Origin: Salinicola salarius
GTDB lineage: Bacteria; Pseudomonadota; Gammaproteobacteria; Pseudomonadales; Halomonadaceae
Direction: 5' to 3'
NCBI RefSeq assembly: GCF_002179555.1
Contig: NZ_NHOU01000002.1
Location: 62,001 to 126,000 of the forward strand
Length of the DNA: 64,000 nucleotides
Part shown: one piece after another, positions 19,809 through 28,351 of the stretch
Layout of the letters: each line of letters starts with the position of its first letter
Numbering within the stretch: position 1 is the stretch's first letter
Notes under the pieces: model-generated
Databases searched by the model: none
Told to the model about the DNA's origin: nothing
Seen by the model: the letters and a program-made list of their open reading frames with translations, nothing else
Position numbers and translations under genes: made by a program

Positions 19809-20330
19809 TTACTTACAGCTTGCAGGCAAATACTGTTCAGGAACCCCACTGGAACTCCCAGTTTTACATTGCCACTCTTTGATTGGCTTGCTGCCAGTAA
19901 AGTCAGCCGCCTTCATAGGAGTACCACTGGTTGTGTCCGTACTCACTGTAGAGTGAGGCACAAAGTCAATTGTCGTGTTATCGACATTCGTAGCGATATT
20001 CTGCGCTGTAATAGTGATCACACCGTCTGCGCTAGAAGTGATTGACTTGACGTATTGAGACACAGCCTCATCAGTGGTGTTCTGATCGCAATTGAAAGCA
20101 TCGGTGCCACTAGGCTTCTCGCTCAGTCCTACCATCGCCGCTTCGCTGATTGCAGTCTTACAACTTGAGGCGGCCAGAATCACTTCGGACATCTTGGCCC
20201 TGGCCGTGTAGTTCTGGTACTGCGGAATCGCGATGGCGGCGAGGATGCCGATGATCGCGACGACGATCATGAGTTCGATCAGGGTGAAGCCGCCCTGGCG
20301 GTGTGAAACGGGTTTGCGCTGCTGTTGCAT
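19809..20330 (-). CDS. pilA: Type IV pilus major pilin
   Basis: 173-residue prepilin from ATG 20330 (GGGAA upstream); longer frames start inside the spacer. The prepilin cleavage site is QGG-FTLIE: a 14-residue basic leader ends in Gly13-Gly14, the mature protein starts with Phe, and Glu is at mature position 5. The hydrophobic helix [22 protein letters not shown] follows. Four cysteines lie after the helix; the C-terminal pair (about 20 residues apart) could form the pilin D-loop disulphide. It is processed by PilD and polymerised by PilB/PilC, encoded divergently next door. The leader is longer than the 6-7 residues of many type IVa pilins. Confidence 0.93.
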   Translation of the reverse strand: MQQQRKPVSHRQGGFTLIELMIVVAIIGILAAIAIPQYQNYTARAKMSEVILAASSCKTAISEAAMVGLSEKPSGTDAFNCDQNTTDEAVSQYVKSITSSADGVITITAQNIATNVDNTTIDFVPHSTVSTDTTSGTPMKAADFTGSKPIKEWQCKTGSSSGVPEQYLPASCK

Positions 20331-20776
20331 CGTGGTTCCCTGCCTTGCCGATGTTGAAGCCGTTATTGAGCCGGTTGGCATGATGGTTTCCATCGTGCCG
20401 CCGGTCGTTTCTCTCTTTATGCTCATGCTATCGTTACGCTCACGCTGTTTTTGCGTTCACGCTATCGTTACATTCGTTCTATCCTTGCATTCCTTCCGCT
20501 TGCTTCCCGAGCGCTACGTCGGGTGTTCGGACGGTGCCGAAGCCTGTCGAACCCTGCCGAACCGCTCGCAAGCTCGCGCCTGCGAGGATACACAAATTTA
20601 CCGTAGATGACATTCGACTGCTTTATCGGCAGATTGCCAAGAATACTTAAAGAAAAAAAGGCGTCAGCCGATAACGGATTCGTCGATCGAACCATTCGTG
20701 CCGGTGAACGCGGGGCTCCACGGGGCCGCTCCCCCGCCATCCGTTCGCCAGCCAGCTAGCCGGGGCTCTCATCTCC
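20331..20776. promoter_or_regulatory. Divergent pilA/pilB regulatory region with an 18-bp imperfect direct repeat
   Basis: 446 bases without a gene. On the pilA strand GTAACGATAGC occurs twice (20427-20437 and 20461-20471 in plus coordinates), each extended to about 18 bases with 15 matches, spaced 34 bases, roughly three helical turns. Such phasing suits a regulator-binding pair in the pilA leader or promoter. A TTGGCA with a TCGAAT 17 bases downstream (minus strand, near 20610-20640) is a weak promoter candidate. No sigma-54 -24/-12 element with correct GG/GC spacing was found. Confidence 0.4.
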
Positions 20777-22504
20777 ATGTCGGACGTCACCACATCGCGT
20801 ACGCAAAGCAGTCTTGCCCAGCGCTTCATCGAACACGGACTGATCAGCGCGGAGGCGTGCGAGCAGGCGATCCGCGACGCGTCGGACAAGCAACTGACGC
20901 TACTGGAGCTGGTGGTCCGTGAAGGCAGGGTCGATGCCCGCGAAGCCGGCGTGCTGGCAGCGCGCGAGTATGGCCTGCCATTCATGGATCTGGAGCATGT
21001 CGACTGGGACAAGCTGCCGATCATCGAGCCGGTGGCGGACAAGGTCATCCGTCGCTTTCAGGTGCTGCCGCTGGCCCGCGACGATCGCCGTCTCACCGTG
21101 GCGATCGCCTTCCCGGTCACGCTGGCACAGCTGGACGAGCTGCAGTTCACCACTGGGCTTGCGATCGAGGGCGTCCTGGTGCCGTTCGATCAACTGGAGC
21201 GGGCGCTGGCTAGGCGTTACCAGCGCCATGAAACCTCCGGCATGCTGGAAGCGCTGGGGGAAGCCAGCGAGGCGCTGACGCTGGACACCAGCGAGGCCGA
21301 TCTGGCCAGCGAAGCGGCCGCGCTCGACCAGATCGGGGAAGACGACGAGCCCGTGGTGCGTTTCGTCAACAAGATCCTGCACGACTCCATCCAGCGCGGC
21401 GCGTCCGACATCCACTTCGAGCCCTACGAGTCGAGCTACCGGATTCGCTTTCGCATCGATGGGTTGCTGCTCGAGATCGCACGGCCGCCGCTGAGCTTGC
21501 GCACCCGCCTCGCTGCCCGGCTCAAGGTCATGGCGCGACTGGATGTTTCGGAGCGCCGCCTGCCCCAGGACGGCTCGATGAAGATTCGGCTCGACAGCCA
21601 GCGTGCCATCGATTTTCGCGTCAACACGCTGCCCACCGTGTTCGGCGAGAAAATCGTCCTGCGACTGCTGGACGCCCGAACGGCCAGCTTCGGCATCGAT
21701 GCGCTGGGCTTCACCCCGGAGCAGCGTCAACTGTTCGAGGCCGCGCTGGCCGAGCCCCAGGGGATGATTCTGGCCACCGGCCCCACCGGTAGCGGCAAGA
21801 CGGTAACGCTCTATACCGGCATCAATCTGCTCAATACCGAGGAGCGCAATATCTCGACGGCGGAAGATCCGGTGGAACTCAAGGTGCCCGGCGTCAACCA
21901 GGTCAACGTGCAGCCGCGCATCGGCCTCGATTTCGCCAGCGCGCTGCGCGCCTTTCTGCGCCAGGACCCGGACGTGGTGATGGTCGGCGAAATCCGGGAT
22001 CTGGAAACGGCCGAGATCGCGGTCAAGGCAGCCCAGACCGGCCACCTGGTGCTATCGACGCTGCATACCAACTCCGCCGCCGAAACCCTGACGCGCCTGC
22101 GCAACATGGGCGTTGCCAGCTTCAATATCGCCAGTTCGGTATCGCTGATCATTGCCCAGCGGCTGGCGCGCATGCTCTGCCCACGCTGCAAGGCGCCGGC
22201 GGAGATTCCCGAGGACGTGCTACGCCACGAAGGCGTCTCGCCGGAAAGACTGGCAAACGCCACGCTCTACCGCGCCGTGGGCTGCGATCAATGCACGCTG
22301 GGCTACAAGGGGCGCATCGGGATCTACGAGGTGGTGCCGGTGGACGATGCCATGAGCCGGCTGATCATGGCCGACAGTCACGCGCTGGAACTGGCCCGCG
22401 CGGCACGCGATGCCGGCTTCCCAGGGCTGCGCCAGAGCGGTATCGACAAGGTACTCCAAGGCGTGACCAGTCTCGAGGAGATCAACCGCGTGACGATCGA
22501 CTGA
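20777..22504 (+). CDS. pilB: Type IV pilus assembly ATPase PilB
   Basis: 575 residues. The N-terminal T2SSE_N-like region is followed by the GspE/PilB ATPase: Walker A GPTGSGKT near residue 336, Asp box around STAEDPVE, Walker B MVGEIRD near 400, and the His box GHLVLSTLHTN near 420. A four-cysteine zinc motif (CPRC ... CDQC) lies at about 468-502, as in PilB and GspE. It powers pilin polymerisation from the cytoplasm. ATG 20777 begins MSDVTTSRTQSSLAQRF. pilC follows after 116 bases on the same strand. Confidence 0.97.
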   Translation: MSDVTTSRTQSSLAQRFIEHGLISAEACEQAIRDASDKQLTLLELVVREGRVDAREAGVLAAREYGLPFMDLEHVDWDKLPIIEPVADKVIRRFQVLPLARDDRRLTVAIAFPVTLAQLDELQFTTGLAIEGVLVPFDQLERALARRYQRHETSGMLEALGEASEALTLDTSEADLASEAAALDQIGEDDEPVVRFVNKILHDSIQRGASDIHFEPYESSYRIRFRIDGLLLEIARPPLSLRTRLAARLKVMARLDVSERRLPQDGSMKIRLDSQRAIDFRVNTLPTVFGEKIVLRLLDARTASFGIDALGFTPEQRQLFEAALAEPQGMILATGPTGSGKTVTLYTGINLLNTEERNISTAEDPVELKVPGVNQVNVQPRIGLDFASALRAFLRQDPDVVMVGEIRDLETAEIAVKAAQTGHLVLSTLHTNSAAETLTRLRNMGVASFNIASSVSLIIAQRLARMLCPRCKAPAEIPEDVLRHEGVSPERLANATLYRAVGCDQCTLGYKGRIGIYEVVPVDDAMSRLIMADSHALELARAARDAGFPGLRQSGIDKVLQGVTSLEEINRVTID

Positions 22505-22620
22505 CGGCGATCCATCCGTTTTCGCTTGGACTCTGGCACAATCCGTGGTTCGCGGTTCGGGCCAATCTTCGATGCCACTCACGCTCGACGCCTCGTCGAC
22601 TCATTGTCAGGAAAGCGATC

Positions 22621-23874
22621 ATGGCGACCAGCCGGAAGTCAGCCAAGTCACTGAAGCCACCCAAGCCGCCTCGGCGGGTGGTCATGCACCGCTGGCAGTG
22701 GCGCGGCAAGAACCTGCGTGGCGAAGTCGTCTCCGGGGAACTCGTCGCCAGCGAGATCGACGAGGTGCGCAAGGAGCTGACCCGCCAGAAGATCATCGTC
22801 AAGCGCATCACGCGCAAGACCGGCATCTTCGGTCTGGGCCGAGTCAAGTCTCGGGACATCACCCTGTTCTCGCGTCAGCTGGCCACCATGCTCCGGGCCG
22901 GCGTTCCGCTACTTCAAGCCTGCAAGGTCGTCGCAGAGACGCTCAAGAACCCGGCCATGCGCAATCTGGTCGAGACACTGGCCAACGACATCAGCGCCGG
23001 CTCCAGTTTTTCGGAAGCGCTGGCCAAGCATCCATCCCGTTTCGATCGCATGTTCGTCAACATGGTCGCGGCCGGCGAGCAGGCCGGGGCACTGGACCAG
23101 ATGCTCGAGCGCGTCGCCAGCTACCGCGAGAAGGTCGAAACCCTGAAGGGACGCGTCAAGAAAGCGCTCTACTATCCAACGGCGGTAGTGCTGGTCGGGA
23201 TCGGCGTCACCGCGCTGCTGCTGGTCAAGGTCGTGCCCCAGTTCGAGAGTCTGTTTCAAGGGTTCGGCGCGGAGCTGCCGGTCTTCACCCAGTTCACCGT
23301 GCATTTGTCCCAGTTGACTCAAGCCTACTGGTGGCAGGCCATGCTGGCGCTCGTGGTGACGATCCTCGGCGTACGCCAGGCCATGAAGCGCTCGCCGGCA
23401 TTCGCCTATCGCGCCCATCAGCTGGTGCTCAAGCTGCCGGTGATCGGCAATATCATCGACAAGGGCTCGATCGCCCGCTTCTCGCGCACCCTCGCGACCA
23501 CGTTCAATGCCGGCATTCCGCTGGTCGAAGCGCTCGATACCGCCGCCGGCGCCACCGGCAACCAGGTTCATCAGCGCGCCATCGCCGAGATTCGCGAAGA
23601 CGTCGCCACGGGGCAGCAGCTCAACTTCGCCATGCGTCGCACCAAGGTCTTCCCGGTGATGGCCGTGCAGATGGTCAGCATCGGCGAGGAAGCCGGCGAG
23701 CTGGACACGATGCTGGACAAGGTGGCGGAATTCTACGAGGAAGAGGTCGACAGCCAGGTCGACGCGCTGACCTCGCTGCTGGAGCCGTTCATTCTGGTGG
23801 TGCTCGGCACCATGGTCGGCGGATTGGTGGTGTCGATGTATTTGCCTATCTTTCAGATGGGTTCCGCCATATAG
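22621..23874 (+). CDS. pilC: Type IV pilus inner-membrane platform protein PilC
   Basis: 417 residues from ATG 22621; the open frame extends further upstream but overlaps the pilB end and lacks family resemblance. Two T2SSF domains are visible: DITLFSRQLATMLRAGVPLLQ (from about residue 80) and IARFSRTLATTFNAGIPLVEAL (about 283), each followed by the GEEAG/GEQAG and ALYYPTAVVL-type membrane segments. It forms the platform on which PilB acts. Between pilB and pilD, the usual pilBCD order. Confidence 0.96.
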   Translation: MATSRKSAKSLKPPKPPRRVVMHRWQWRGKNLRGEVVSGELVASEIDEVRKELTRQKIIVKRITRKTGIFGLGRVKSRDITLFSRQLATMLRAGVPLLQACKVVAETLKNPAMRNLVETLANDISAGSSFSEALAKHPSRFDRMFVNMVAAGEQAGALDQMLERVASYREKVETLKGRVKKALYYPTAVVLVGIGVTALLLVKVVPQFESLFQGFGAELPVFTQFTVHLSQLTQAYWWQAMLALVVTILGVRQAMKRSPAFAYRAHQLVLKLPVIGNIIDKGSIARFSRTLATTFNAGIPLVEALDTAAGATGNQVHQRAIAEIREDVATGQQLNFAMRRTKVFPVMAVQMVSIGEEAGELDTMLDKVAEFYEEEVDSQVDALTSLLEPFILVVLGTMVGGLVVSMYLPIFQMGSAI

Positions 23875-24067
23875 ATGTCATTCAAGGCTGCGCGCGTCTG
23901 CCGCGTTGTTGTCCGCCACCTCGAAATCCTCACGGAACAACCACGTCCGCCCCGGGTTCTCGGTGGCGGGCGCCTGGCGGCAAAAGCGCTCGCCGATGAA
24001 TCTCGACGTCAGTGCTCTCAAAAACCAGCTCTTATGTGCGTTACCCTTGGCGCTATCTTTCTATCCG

Positions 24068-24946
24068 ATGTTCATGGAGCTTCCGTTGTCCGATCTTTCC
24101 CCTCTGCTCGTCTGGCCGCTGGCGTTCCTGTTCGGCGCGGCACTGGGCAGTTTTCTCAATGTCGTCATCGTGCGGCTGCCGGTAATGCTGATGCAGCGCT
24201 GGCGAGCCGAGGCGCTGGAAGCGCTGGAGCAGCCGGTGGAAGCCAGCCCTGCCTACAATCTGGCGACGCCACGCTCGCACTGCCCCGGCTGCGGACACTT
24301 CATCGCCTGGCATGACAACCTGCCGCTGGTCGGTTGGCTCAAGCGTCGCGGCCGCTGTGCCGCATGCGGTACGGCGATCAGTGTTCAGTACCCGCTGATC
24401 GAACTGGTCTCGGCTTTGCTGACGGTGGCGGTCGTGGCGCTGCATGGCGTGAGCTGGCAAAGCCTGTGGCTGGTCGGCGCCTGCCTCTGCCTGCTGGCGC
24501 TGGCGGTGATCGACTGGCGTACCCAGTTGCTGCCGGATGCGCTGACCCTGCCGCTACTCTGGGCCGGCCTGCTCTATCAGTGGCTGTTCACGCCATTGAT
24601 GCTGGAAAGCGCCGTGCTGGGCGCCGTCGCCGGGTATCTGTCACTGTGGTCGGTCTACTGGCTCTTCAAGCTGGCGACCGGCAAGGAAGGCATGGGTTAC
24701 GGGGATTTCAAGCTGATGGCGGCACTCGGCGCCTGGCTCGGCTGGCAGAGCCTGCCGCTGCTATTGTTGCTCTCGGCAGGCGTGGGCGCCGTGGTCGGCC
24801 TGATACTGATCGCCCTGCGCCAGCAGGATCGCAACCAGGCAATGCCCTTCGGCCCCTATATCGCCCTGGCCGGATGGATCGCCCTACTGATCGGCGCCCC
24901 GCTGCTGGCCGGCTATCAGGCACTGTTACTGGGAGGCTGGGGATGA
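24068..24946 (+). CDS. pilD: Prepilin peptidase / N-methyltransferase PilD
   Basis: 292 residues from ATG 24068, chosen because it matches the usual PilD length (about 290) and puts GAALGSFLNVVIVRLP near residue 28. No good ribosome binding site is seen; an in-frame ATG at 23996 would add 24 residues and remains possible. The zinc-type cysteines CPGC ... CAAC flank about residues 77-105. The two aspartates of this aspartic protease family are in VIDWRTQLLPD and GYGDFK. It cleaves PilA after Gly and methylates the new N-terminal Phe in the inner membrane. The stop overlaps the coaE start by ATGA. Confidence 0.93.
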   Translation: MFMELPLSDLSPLLVWPLAFLFGAALGSFLNVVIVRLPVMLMQRWRAEALEALEQPVEASPAYNLATPRSHCPGCGHFIAWHDNLPLVGWLKRRGRCAACGTAISVQYPLIELVSALLTVAVVALHGVSWQSLWLVGACLCLLALAVIDWRTQLLPDALTLPLLWAGLLYQWLFTPLMLESAVLGAVAGYLSLWSVYWLFKLATGKEGMGYGDFKLMAALGAWLGWQSLPLLLLLSAGVGAVVGLILIALRQQDRNQAMPFGPYIALAGWIALLIGAPLLAGYQALLLGGWG

Positions 24947-25584
24947 ACACGAACGTCACCAAGACGGAAGGCGAGCGCGGCACCTTGGTCGTGGGCGTCA
25001 CCGGCGGGATCGGCTCGGGCAAGAGCGCGGTGGCGGATGCCTTCGGTGCCCTGGGCATCGGCTGGGTCGATGCCGATCACGTGGCGCGGGAAGTCGTGAT
25101 GCCCGGCGAGCCGGCGCTGGCGGCCATTGTCGAGCGCTACGGCCCGGAGATACTCGACGACGACGGGACACTCGACCGGCGCGCGCTCCGGGCGCGGATC
25201 TTCGACGACGAAACCGAACGCCGGTGGCTGGAACGAGAGACGCACCCGCGTATTCGCCAACGGCTGCTGATGCATCTGGAGCGACTGCGCAACGCCGACG
25301 CCCCCTACTGTCTGCTGGTGTCACCGCTGTTGATCGAGTCGGGGCAGCTCGAGCTGGTCGATCGCGTTCTGGTGGTCGATGTGCCGCCGGAGATCCAGAT
25401 TCAGCGCACCCTCGCGCGGGACGGGGTCGACCGGCGTCAGGTGGAGTCGATACTGGCGGCCCAGCTTCCCCGGGAACGTCGCCTTGCAGCCGCCGACGAC
25501 GTCATCGACAATAGTCGCGACCGACAACACCTACTCGACCAGGTTGCCCGGCTGGACGCCCGGTATCGCCAACGGGTCTTCTGA
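24943..25584 (+). CDS. coaE: Dephospho-CoA kinase
   Basis: 213 residues from ATG 24943 (overlapping the pilD stop, GGAGG upstream). Last step of coenzyme A synthesis: phosphorylates the 3'-hydroxyl of dephospho-CoA. P-loop GGIGSGKS at residues 21-28, [12 protein letters not shown] near 46 and the lid segment around [27 protein letters not shown]. pilB-pilC-pilD-coaE-yacG is a conserved gammaproteobacterial order with no known functional link between pili and CoA. Confidence 0.97.
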   Translation: MNTNVTKTEGERGTLVVGVTGGIGSGKSAVADAFGALGIGWVDADHVAREVVMPGEPALAAIVERYGPEILDDDGTLDRRALRARIFDDETERRWLERETHPRIRQRLLMHLERLRNADAPYCLLVSPLLIESGQLELVDRVLVVDVPPEIQIQRTLARDGVDRRQVESILAAQLPRERRLAAADDVIDNSRDRQHLLDQVARLDARYRQRVF

Positions 25585-25628
25585 CCCTCGCGCCTGATGC
25601 AACGATCACCGACACGATACCCCTCGCC

Positions 25629-25910
25629 ATGACTCGACGTAACGACCCAGACCGTCATCCGGACGCCAGTGCCGATAGCGGTGCCAGCCAGAATGCGAAC
25701 AAACCCGGCCTGACCGTGCCCTGCCCCCAGTGCAAAAAATCCGTCGCCTGGACATCCGAGAACCCCTACCGCCCCTTCTGCTCGAAGCGCTGCAAACTGC
25801 TGGACCTGGGCGCCTGGGCCGACGGCTCCCACCGTATTGCCGGCGAACCCCATATGGACGAAACCGAACTCGACGAGCTGATCGACCGGCTCGAGCGCGG
25901 TCAGGAATAG
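25629..25910 (+). CDS. yacG: DNA gyrase inhibitor / zinc-binding protein YacG
   Basis: 93 residues. Zinc-binding Cys at 32, 35, 51 and 55 (C-x2-C-x15-C-x3-C), with the conserved block [17 protein letters not shown] and an acidic tail. In E. coli YacG binds GyrB and inhibits gyrase. The N-terminal 28 residues are polar and variable. It ends the pil-coaE-yacG series and is followed by a bidirectional terminator. Confidence 0.95.
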   Translation: MTRRNDPDRHPDASADSGASQNANKPGLTVPCPQCKKSVAWTSENPYRPFCSKRCKLLDLGAWADGSHRIAGEPHMDETELDELIDRLERGQE

Positions 25911-25954
25911 CGGAAACCGCGAGCCGCGAAATTCAGCATGTGCTTGTAGCGAAG

Positions 25955-25988
25955 AAAAGGGCCAGCGATGTCAGTCGCTGGCCCTTTT
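25955..25988. terminator. Bidirectional terminator between yacG and the Nudix/ThiE gene
   Basis: AAAAGGGCCAGCGA (25955-25968) pairs with TCGCTGGCCCTTTT (25975-25988) across a 6-base loop. Perfect 14-bp symmetry with A-run and T-run serves both strands. Two TCGTAGC heptamers follow at once (25988-26001). Confidence 0.92.
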
Positions 25989-26047
25989 CGTAGCTCGTAG
26001 CCACTGTCCACAGCGCCCCGAAGCCGGCGCTAGTCGTAGCCCGTGGC

Positions 26048-26998
26048 TCAGGCGTCGTCGCGCCAGAAATCCCGAATCGACGCGATTCCCTGGGCACCGA
26101 CACCACGCGCCTGATTGGCATGATGCCGGGTCATGCCACCCAGCGCGAAGACCGGCATCGCGGCCGTTTCTACCATCTGCTGGAAATCGTGCCAGCCGAT
26201 GGTCACCGCATCCGGATGCGACGGCGTCGGCGCCAGCGGCGACAGCGTAACGAAATCACAGTCGATCTGACCGGCCTGAGCGAGCTGCTCATCACCGTGA
26301 GTCGACGCTCCCAGCCACTTGTCGGCGGGAATGGGCCGGTGCTTGAGCTCCATGAGCCGCGCGCTGGTCAGATGGATGCCATCAGCATCGACGCGCTGCA
26401 GCCACTCGGGATCCGCATTGAGCAGCAGCCGGGCGCTATAGCGTCGGCACAGCGCCAGAGTCTTCTCCGCCCGCGCCTGGTAGGCGGCGTCATCCAGCTC
26501 CTTGGCACGCAACTGTACCAGGCGGACGCCGTCCTCCTTCAACGCCCGCTCGAGCCGCGCCAGGAAAACATCGTCGTCCGCTTCGGCGGTAATCAGATAC
26601 TCCTGAGGCAGCGCTACCGCACGGAGAATCGGCATATTGGCTGCCGGGAACGGGTAATTGGGCAGATCGTCGACCTCGACCCAACGTACCGGCTGACCTT
26701 CCCGGCCGTACGGATCACCGTCGTATTCCCGCACCTGCCAGACGTCCAGCAGAATGTGCTTGTCGGCATATTCGTGATGAACGCGGATCAGCGGCTGAGC
26801 GCGCACGATCTGGATACCGAGCTCCTCGTTCAGCTCCCGCTTGAGCGCCTCGAGCCCGGTTTCGTAGGGTGCCAGCTTGCCCCCCGGGAATTCCCACAGA
26901 CCGCCCTGGTCGACAGTCGCCGGGCGTCTGGCGATCAGCACTCGGCCGTCGCCGCGAATGACGGCGGCTGCCGCTACGTGGACCCGTCTTTTGATCAT
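26048..26998 (-). CDS. Nudix hydrolase (MutT-like) fused to a ThiE-like domain
   Basis: 316 residues. The N-terminal half carries a complete Nudix box (G-x5-E-x7-R-E-L-x-E-E-L-G-I; starts GGKLAPYE near residue 39), the MutT-type 8-oxo-dGTP sanitising fold. From about residue 135 a thiamine-phosphate-synthase-like TIM barrel follows (VRLVQLRAKEL, GIHLTSARL, FVTLSPLAPTPSHPD, PVFALGGMTRHHANQA). This fusion is known next to argJ-secA in pseudomonads and relatives. Whether the ThiE half is catalytic is unknown. It lies downstream of argJ on the minus strand. Confidence 0.9.
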   Translation of the reverse strand: MIKRRVHVAAAAVIRGDGRVLIARRPATVDQGGLWEFPGGKLAPYETGLEALKRELNEELGIQIVRAQPLIRVHHEYADKHILLDVWQVREYDGDPYGREGQPVRWVEVDDLPNYPFPAANMPILRAVALPQEYLITAEADDDVFLARLERALKEDGVRLVQLRAKELDDAAYQARAEKTLALCRRYSARLLLNADPEWLQRVDADGIHLTSARLMELKHRPIPADKWLGASTHGDEQLAQAGQIDCDFVTLSPLAPTPSHPDAVTIGWHDFQQMVETAAMPVFALGGMTRHHANQARGVGAQGIASIRDFWRDDA

Positions 26999-27094
26999 CT
27001 TGCTAAGTCTCTCGTACCACTGCAGTGTTTAACCTTGACGCGCGAGGTCGAGATAGCGCGCGACGTCTGGATAGCGTTCAACGTCTGAATTTCG

Positions 27095-28303
27095 TTAACT
27101 ACGATAATCCGCGTTGATCGATACGTAATCGTGGGACAGATCCGATGTCCAGACCGTGGCGCTGGCGTCGCCACGACCGAGCTGAATGCGGATGACGATC
27201 TCTTCCTGAGCCATCACCCGGGCGCCAGCCTCTTCCGTGTAGCCGTCTGCGCGCCCGCCGTGCTCGACCAGACGCACGTCGCCGAGATCGATGACGATGC
27301 GCTCGACATCGAGCTCGTCGACCGGTGCGCGGCCCACGGCGGCCAGAATGCGCCCCCAGTTGGCATCGCTGGCGTAGAGCGCCGTCTTGACCAGCGGCGA
27401 ATGGGCCACCGTGAACGCCACCGCCCGCGCTTCGTCGACACTGGTCGCCTGCTCGACCTGCAGCGTGACGAACTTGGTCGCTCCTTCGCCATCGCGAATG
27501 ATCGCCTGGGCCAGGTCGGTCAGCACCGTCGTCAGCGCCTCGCGAAACCGCTGCTCGTCCTCGGGCGACTCGACCTTCGGCCCGCGTCCGGTGGCGATCA
27601 GGGTGCAGGCGTCATTGGTGGAGGTGTCGGAATCCACGGTAATGGCATTGAACGACACCCGCACAGCGTCGCGTAGCCATTGCTGAAGCCGGGCTGCGTC
27701 GATTGCCGCATCGCAGGCGACGAAGCCGAGCATGGTCGCCATGTTGGGCTGGATCATGCCCGAGCCCTTGCTGATGCCGTTGATGGTAACGGTACCGTCG
27801 CTCAGTTCGACCTGCATCGAGGCACCCTTGATACGGGTGTCGGTGGTCAGGATACCCTCGGCGGCCATCTCCCAGCCCGCTTCGCTCAACGACTCCAGCG
27901 CTGCCGGCAGGCCGGCGGCAATGCGCTCTACCGGCAGCGGTTCGCCGATCACGCCGGTCGAGAACGGCAGCACCTGATGTGCATCGACGCCAGCGAGGTC
28001 CGCCAGCGAGTTGCAGCAGCTCTCGGCATCCTGGCGGCCACGGGCACCGGTACCGGCATTGGCGTTACCGGTATTGACCAACAGATACCGTGGCGCCGTG
28101 TGCTGCAGGTGATCCCGGGCGACATGCACCGGGGCGGCGCAAAAGGCATTGCGGGTGAACGTTGCCGCGACCGTGGCGCCTTCCGGCACTTCGATCACCA
28201 CCAGATCACGCCGATCGGGTTTCTTGATCCCAGCCTTCGCCGTGCCCAGACGCACGCCGTCAATGGCCGGCATTTCCGGGAATACTGACTTACCTACCGC
28301 CAT
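27095..28303 (-). CDS. argJ: Bifunctional ornithine acetyltransferase / N-acetylglutamate synthase
   Basis: 402 residues. Transfers the acetyl group between N-acetylornithine and glutamate, recycling acetyl in arginine synthesis. Autoprocessing site KGSGMIQPNMATMLGF near residue 178-193, where the Thr of MATML becomes the N-terminal nucleophile of the beta chain; NTGNANAGTG near 77 is also typical. Begins 48 bases after secA, so the pair is probably cotranscribed, as in Pseudomonas. Confidence 0.97.
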   Translation of the reverse strand: MAVGKSVFPEMPAIDGVRLGTAKAGIKKPDRRDLVVIEVPEGATVAATFTRNAFCAAPVHVARDHLQHTAPRYLLVNTGNANAGTGARGRQDAESCCNSLADLAGVDAHQVLPFSTGVIGEPLPVERIAAGLPAALESLSEAGWEMAAEGILTTDTRIKGASMQVELSDGTVTINGISKGSGMIQPNMATMLGFVACDAAIDAARLQQWLRDAVRVSFNAITVDSDTSTNDACTLIATGRGPKVESPEDEQRFREALTTVLTDLAQAIIRDGEGATKFVTLQVEQATSVDEARAVAFTVAHSPLVKTALYASDANWGRILAAVGRAPVDELDVERIVIDLGDVRLVEHGGRADGYTEEAGARVMAQEEIVIRIQLGRGDASATVWTSDLSHDYVSINADYRS

Positions 28304-28351
28304 CTCGATTCTCCTTGGCGGACTCGAGCCCGGCCCGAGTCCGAAGCCAAC

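Noticed and set aside
20600..20640. Sigma-54 promoter for pilA on the minus strand (TTGGCAATC...)
   Set aside because: The GG element lacks a GC at the required -12 distance.
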